A stretch of 64,000 nt of DNA. Origin: a candidate division BRC1 bacterium ADurb.Bin183 (lineage in GTDB: Bacteria; Sumerlaeota; Sumerlaeia; MWCT01). This document shows positions 62,576 through 64,000 of this stretch, piece by piece. The first letter of the stretch is position 1, and the number at the start of each line of letters is the position of its first letter. The position numbers and the translations under genes are program-made. The DNA is taken from the NCBI GenBank assembly GCA_002070185.1, contig MWCT01000002.1, positions 62,001 to 126,000 of the forward strand. The letters are read 5' to 3'. Under the pieces are notes generated by a model. The model worked only from the letters and a program-made list of their open reading frames with translations. It did not search any database and was not told the origin of the DNA.

Positions 62576-64000
62576 TCATTTTTCAGAGTATTCCGCCAGA
62601 ATTTTGCAGGCGGCGTCTATTAATTTATCCGCGGTGTTCACCTCGCGTCTCAATTGATTGCACATCATGCTGAACACTAAAATCTCGCCGTCCGCGTTTT
62701 TAACATATCCGGAGAGGCATCTGGTATAAGCGATATATCCCGCTTTTGCGCGGACGTTTCGATAAAGCGGCGGTTGGCTCATCCGATATTTCAGCTCGCC
62801 GTCCACGCCGCCGAAGGAAAGGCTTTCGTAATATGTTTTTCGCAGCGTTTCTTTGTTATACATATACCGCAAAATAGCGCAGGTTTGACGGGGCTGAACA
62901 AAATCTCTGCGGGAAAGTCCGCAGCCATCCTCCATGACCAGTTTTTCGGCGTTGGGCGCTCCGATTTTTTTAAGCCATGCTTTGACGGCATCCGCGCCCG
63001 ATTTAAAATCGCCCTGACCTTTGACCCGCCTGCCTATTGTTCGCAATAAATGATCCGCAAAAAAGTTGTGGCTTATTTTATTGACCAGCGGCAAGAAGTC
63101 GGAAAGCGGCGGAGACTGGTGAACGGCAATCAGTATTTTTTCAGAAGCGGGCGTCTTGTCTATGGATGCCGCATCAGGCAAATCGCGAATGTTCCTCGCC
63201 TTTCCCGCCACAGCTATTCCTTCTCGCTGGAGCGCCTCTTTCAACAAAAAGGCTGTATAACAGGCTCCATCCCAGACGGAGCCGCGCTGTGTGAAGGGTT
63301 TTGCATCAAGCGCCACCGTTCCGGCAAATCGGATGACGTTGCTGTCTGTTCCGCGCCAGACAATATCTCCTGTGGAGCCGGAACCGGGTTCTTTGGTGAT
63401 GACTTCGTTTATGACTGTAACATATTGAGTGCCGGGGTTTAAGGTGAGGAGCGCCTTATCGCCGACTTTTTTGCCGGGGGCAAGGGTGAAGCGGAAGCAA
63501 TTTTCTTCAATGGCAAGCCCGCTGGAGCCGGCGGAATACCAGTAAGGGATGTCATCAATTTCCCACGCGTCGCAGTAATATTCGTCAGTGAAATAACGTC
63601 CATCGCCGATGATATTTCCTTCCACTGATTGAATGCCTTTCTTCTTGAGTTCCTCCGCCCATGATTTGAGGAGGGCGGCGCTGCCATTCCAATCTTTTAT
63701 GTGCCACGAGCCGAGCGATGGGTCGCCTGAGCCGGTGATGAGGAGATGCCCTTTAAGGCTGCCGTTTTCTCCGATTGAACCGATGGCTTCGAGGCGGGTT
63801 TCGTAACGGAAGTTTTCGCCAAGGATATCGAGAGCGGCGGCGCCGGAATAGATTTTCATGTTGGAGGCGGGCAGCATCCACTTATTGCCGTTATAGTCAT
63901 AGAGTGTTTCGCCATCAAGTTTCTGGACGCACACCCCCCAGAGGGAATCGGCAAATTCCGGCACATCGAAGACATTATCCAGACTTTGCTTAATTGAGGA
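62576..64000 (-). CDS. PBP4-class carboxypeptidase-like protein with altered motifs, N-terminus beyond window
   Basis: The frame continues to the last base of the window (SSIKQSLDNVFDVPEF in frame), so the signal peptide and start are missing. The first motif is intact (PASNMK, S-x-x-K), and HLLITGSGDPSLGSW matches the inserted domain of PBP4. The second motif is DGCGLSRRD rather than DGSGLS-x-x-N, and the third is RAKAGYIAYTRCLSGYV, where KTG becomes KAG. Loss of the Thr and Asn may reduce or change activity. It is paralogous to dacB at 37070, which keeps all motifs. Likely periplasmic and peptidoglycan-directed, either weak enzyme or binder. Confidence 0.85.
   Translation of the reverse strand, partial: SSIKQSLDNVFDVPEFADSLWGVCVQKLDGETLYDYNGNKWMLPASNMKIYSGAAALDILGENFRYETRLEAIGSIGENGSLKGHLLITGSGDPSLGSWHIKDWNGSAALLKSWAEELKKKGIQSVEGNIIGDGRYFTDEYYCDAWEIDDIPYWYSAGSSGLAIEENCFRFTLAPGKKVGDKALLTLNPGTQYVTVINEVITKEPGSGSTGDIVWRGTDSNVIRFAGTVALDAKPFTQRGSVWDGACYTAFLLKEALQREGIAVAGKARNIRDLPDAASIDKTPASEKILIAVHQSPPLSDFLPLVNKISHNFFADHLLRTIGRRVKGQGDFKSGADAVKAWLKKIGAPNAEKLVMEDGCGLSRRDFVQPRQTCAILRYMYNKETLRKTYYESLSFGGVDGELKYRMSQPPLYRNVRAKAGYIAYTRCLSGYVKNADGEILVFSMMCNQLRREVNTADKLIDAACKILAEYSEK

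Overview
The window looks like a chromosomal segment of an uncultivated, didermic (Gram-negative type) bacterium with roughly balanced base composition. An outer membrane is suggested by type II secretion minor pseudopilins, lipoproteins, SPOR domains, an SppA-type lipoprotein peptidase and two PBP4-type carboxypeptidases. Tandem DUF507 genes, YfhO- and TMTC-like membrane proteins, GHL10 and GH57 enzymes and a giant TPR protein fit candidate phyla of the Sumerlaeota/Omnitrophota/Hydrogenedentota kind. That placement is an inference; no rRNA gene is present to settle it.

Layout. 1-1.1 kb: a glycosyltransferase running off the left edge. 1.2-3.2 kb: an AT-richer defence patch with an HNH protein and an Mrr-type endonuclease. 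3.4-7.5 kb: gspH-I-J-K minor pseudopilin operon, in which GspK carries an inserted lamin-tail-like domain. 7.8 kb: tRNA-Ser(GGA). 8-9.6 kb: an exported Memo-AMMECR1 fusion. 9.7-13 kb: accB-accC-asp23-amaP, linking fatty acid synthesis with an Asp23 envelope module. 13-21.7 kb: a WecA/MraY-type transferase, an unknown protein, yicC, then a translationally coupled trio of a GHL10-like protein and two large membrane proteins. 22-29.9 kb: GH57 enzyme, RelA/SpoT, a secreted glycosidase-like protein, a ferritin-like/GGDEF fusion and galT. 29.9-31.4 kb: TMTC-like protein.

31.4-34.4 kb is a compositionally distinct AT-rich island. It has a nine-copy 7-bp tandem repeat, a dispersed-type palindrome, a leader terminator, a lipoprotein with a pseudopilin-like C-terminus, a GYF_2 membrane protein, a tiny membrane protein and a DUF4258/YgiT pair. 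From 34.5 kb the main chromosome resumes: rpmB with a clear terminator, then sppA, an ABC ATPase, dacB and a radical SAM/SPASM protein. 39.8-46.4 kb holds a GT-C-like protein, a YprB-type exonuclease, a dodecin-zinc ribbon fusion, a secreted GHL10 protein, a nitroreductase and cutA.

46.5-64 kb is one long minus-strand block. It encodes a 3071-residue TPR protein with an N-terminal CHC2 (DnaG-type) zinc finger, a 1150-residue jelly-roll/SPOR/TM/jelly-roll protein, two GT4 transferases, two DUF507 proteins and a second PBP4-like protein with altered active-site motifs, cut by the right edge. The themes are envelope building, surface polysaccharide metabolism and secretion. The most unusual items are the giant CHC2-TPR protein with its two-faced envelope neighbour, the ferritin-GGDEF fusion, the GspK-LTD fusion, and the lipoprotein that ends in a pilin-like head.
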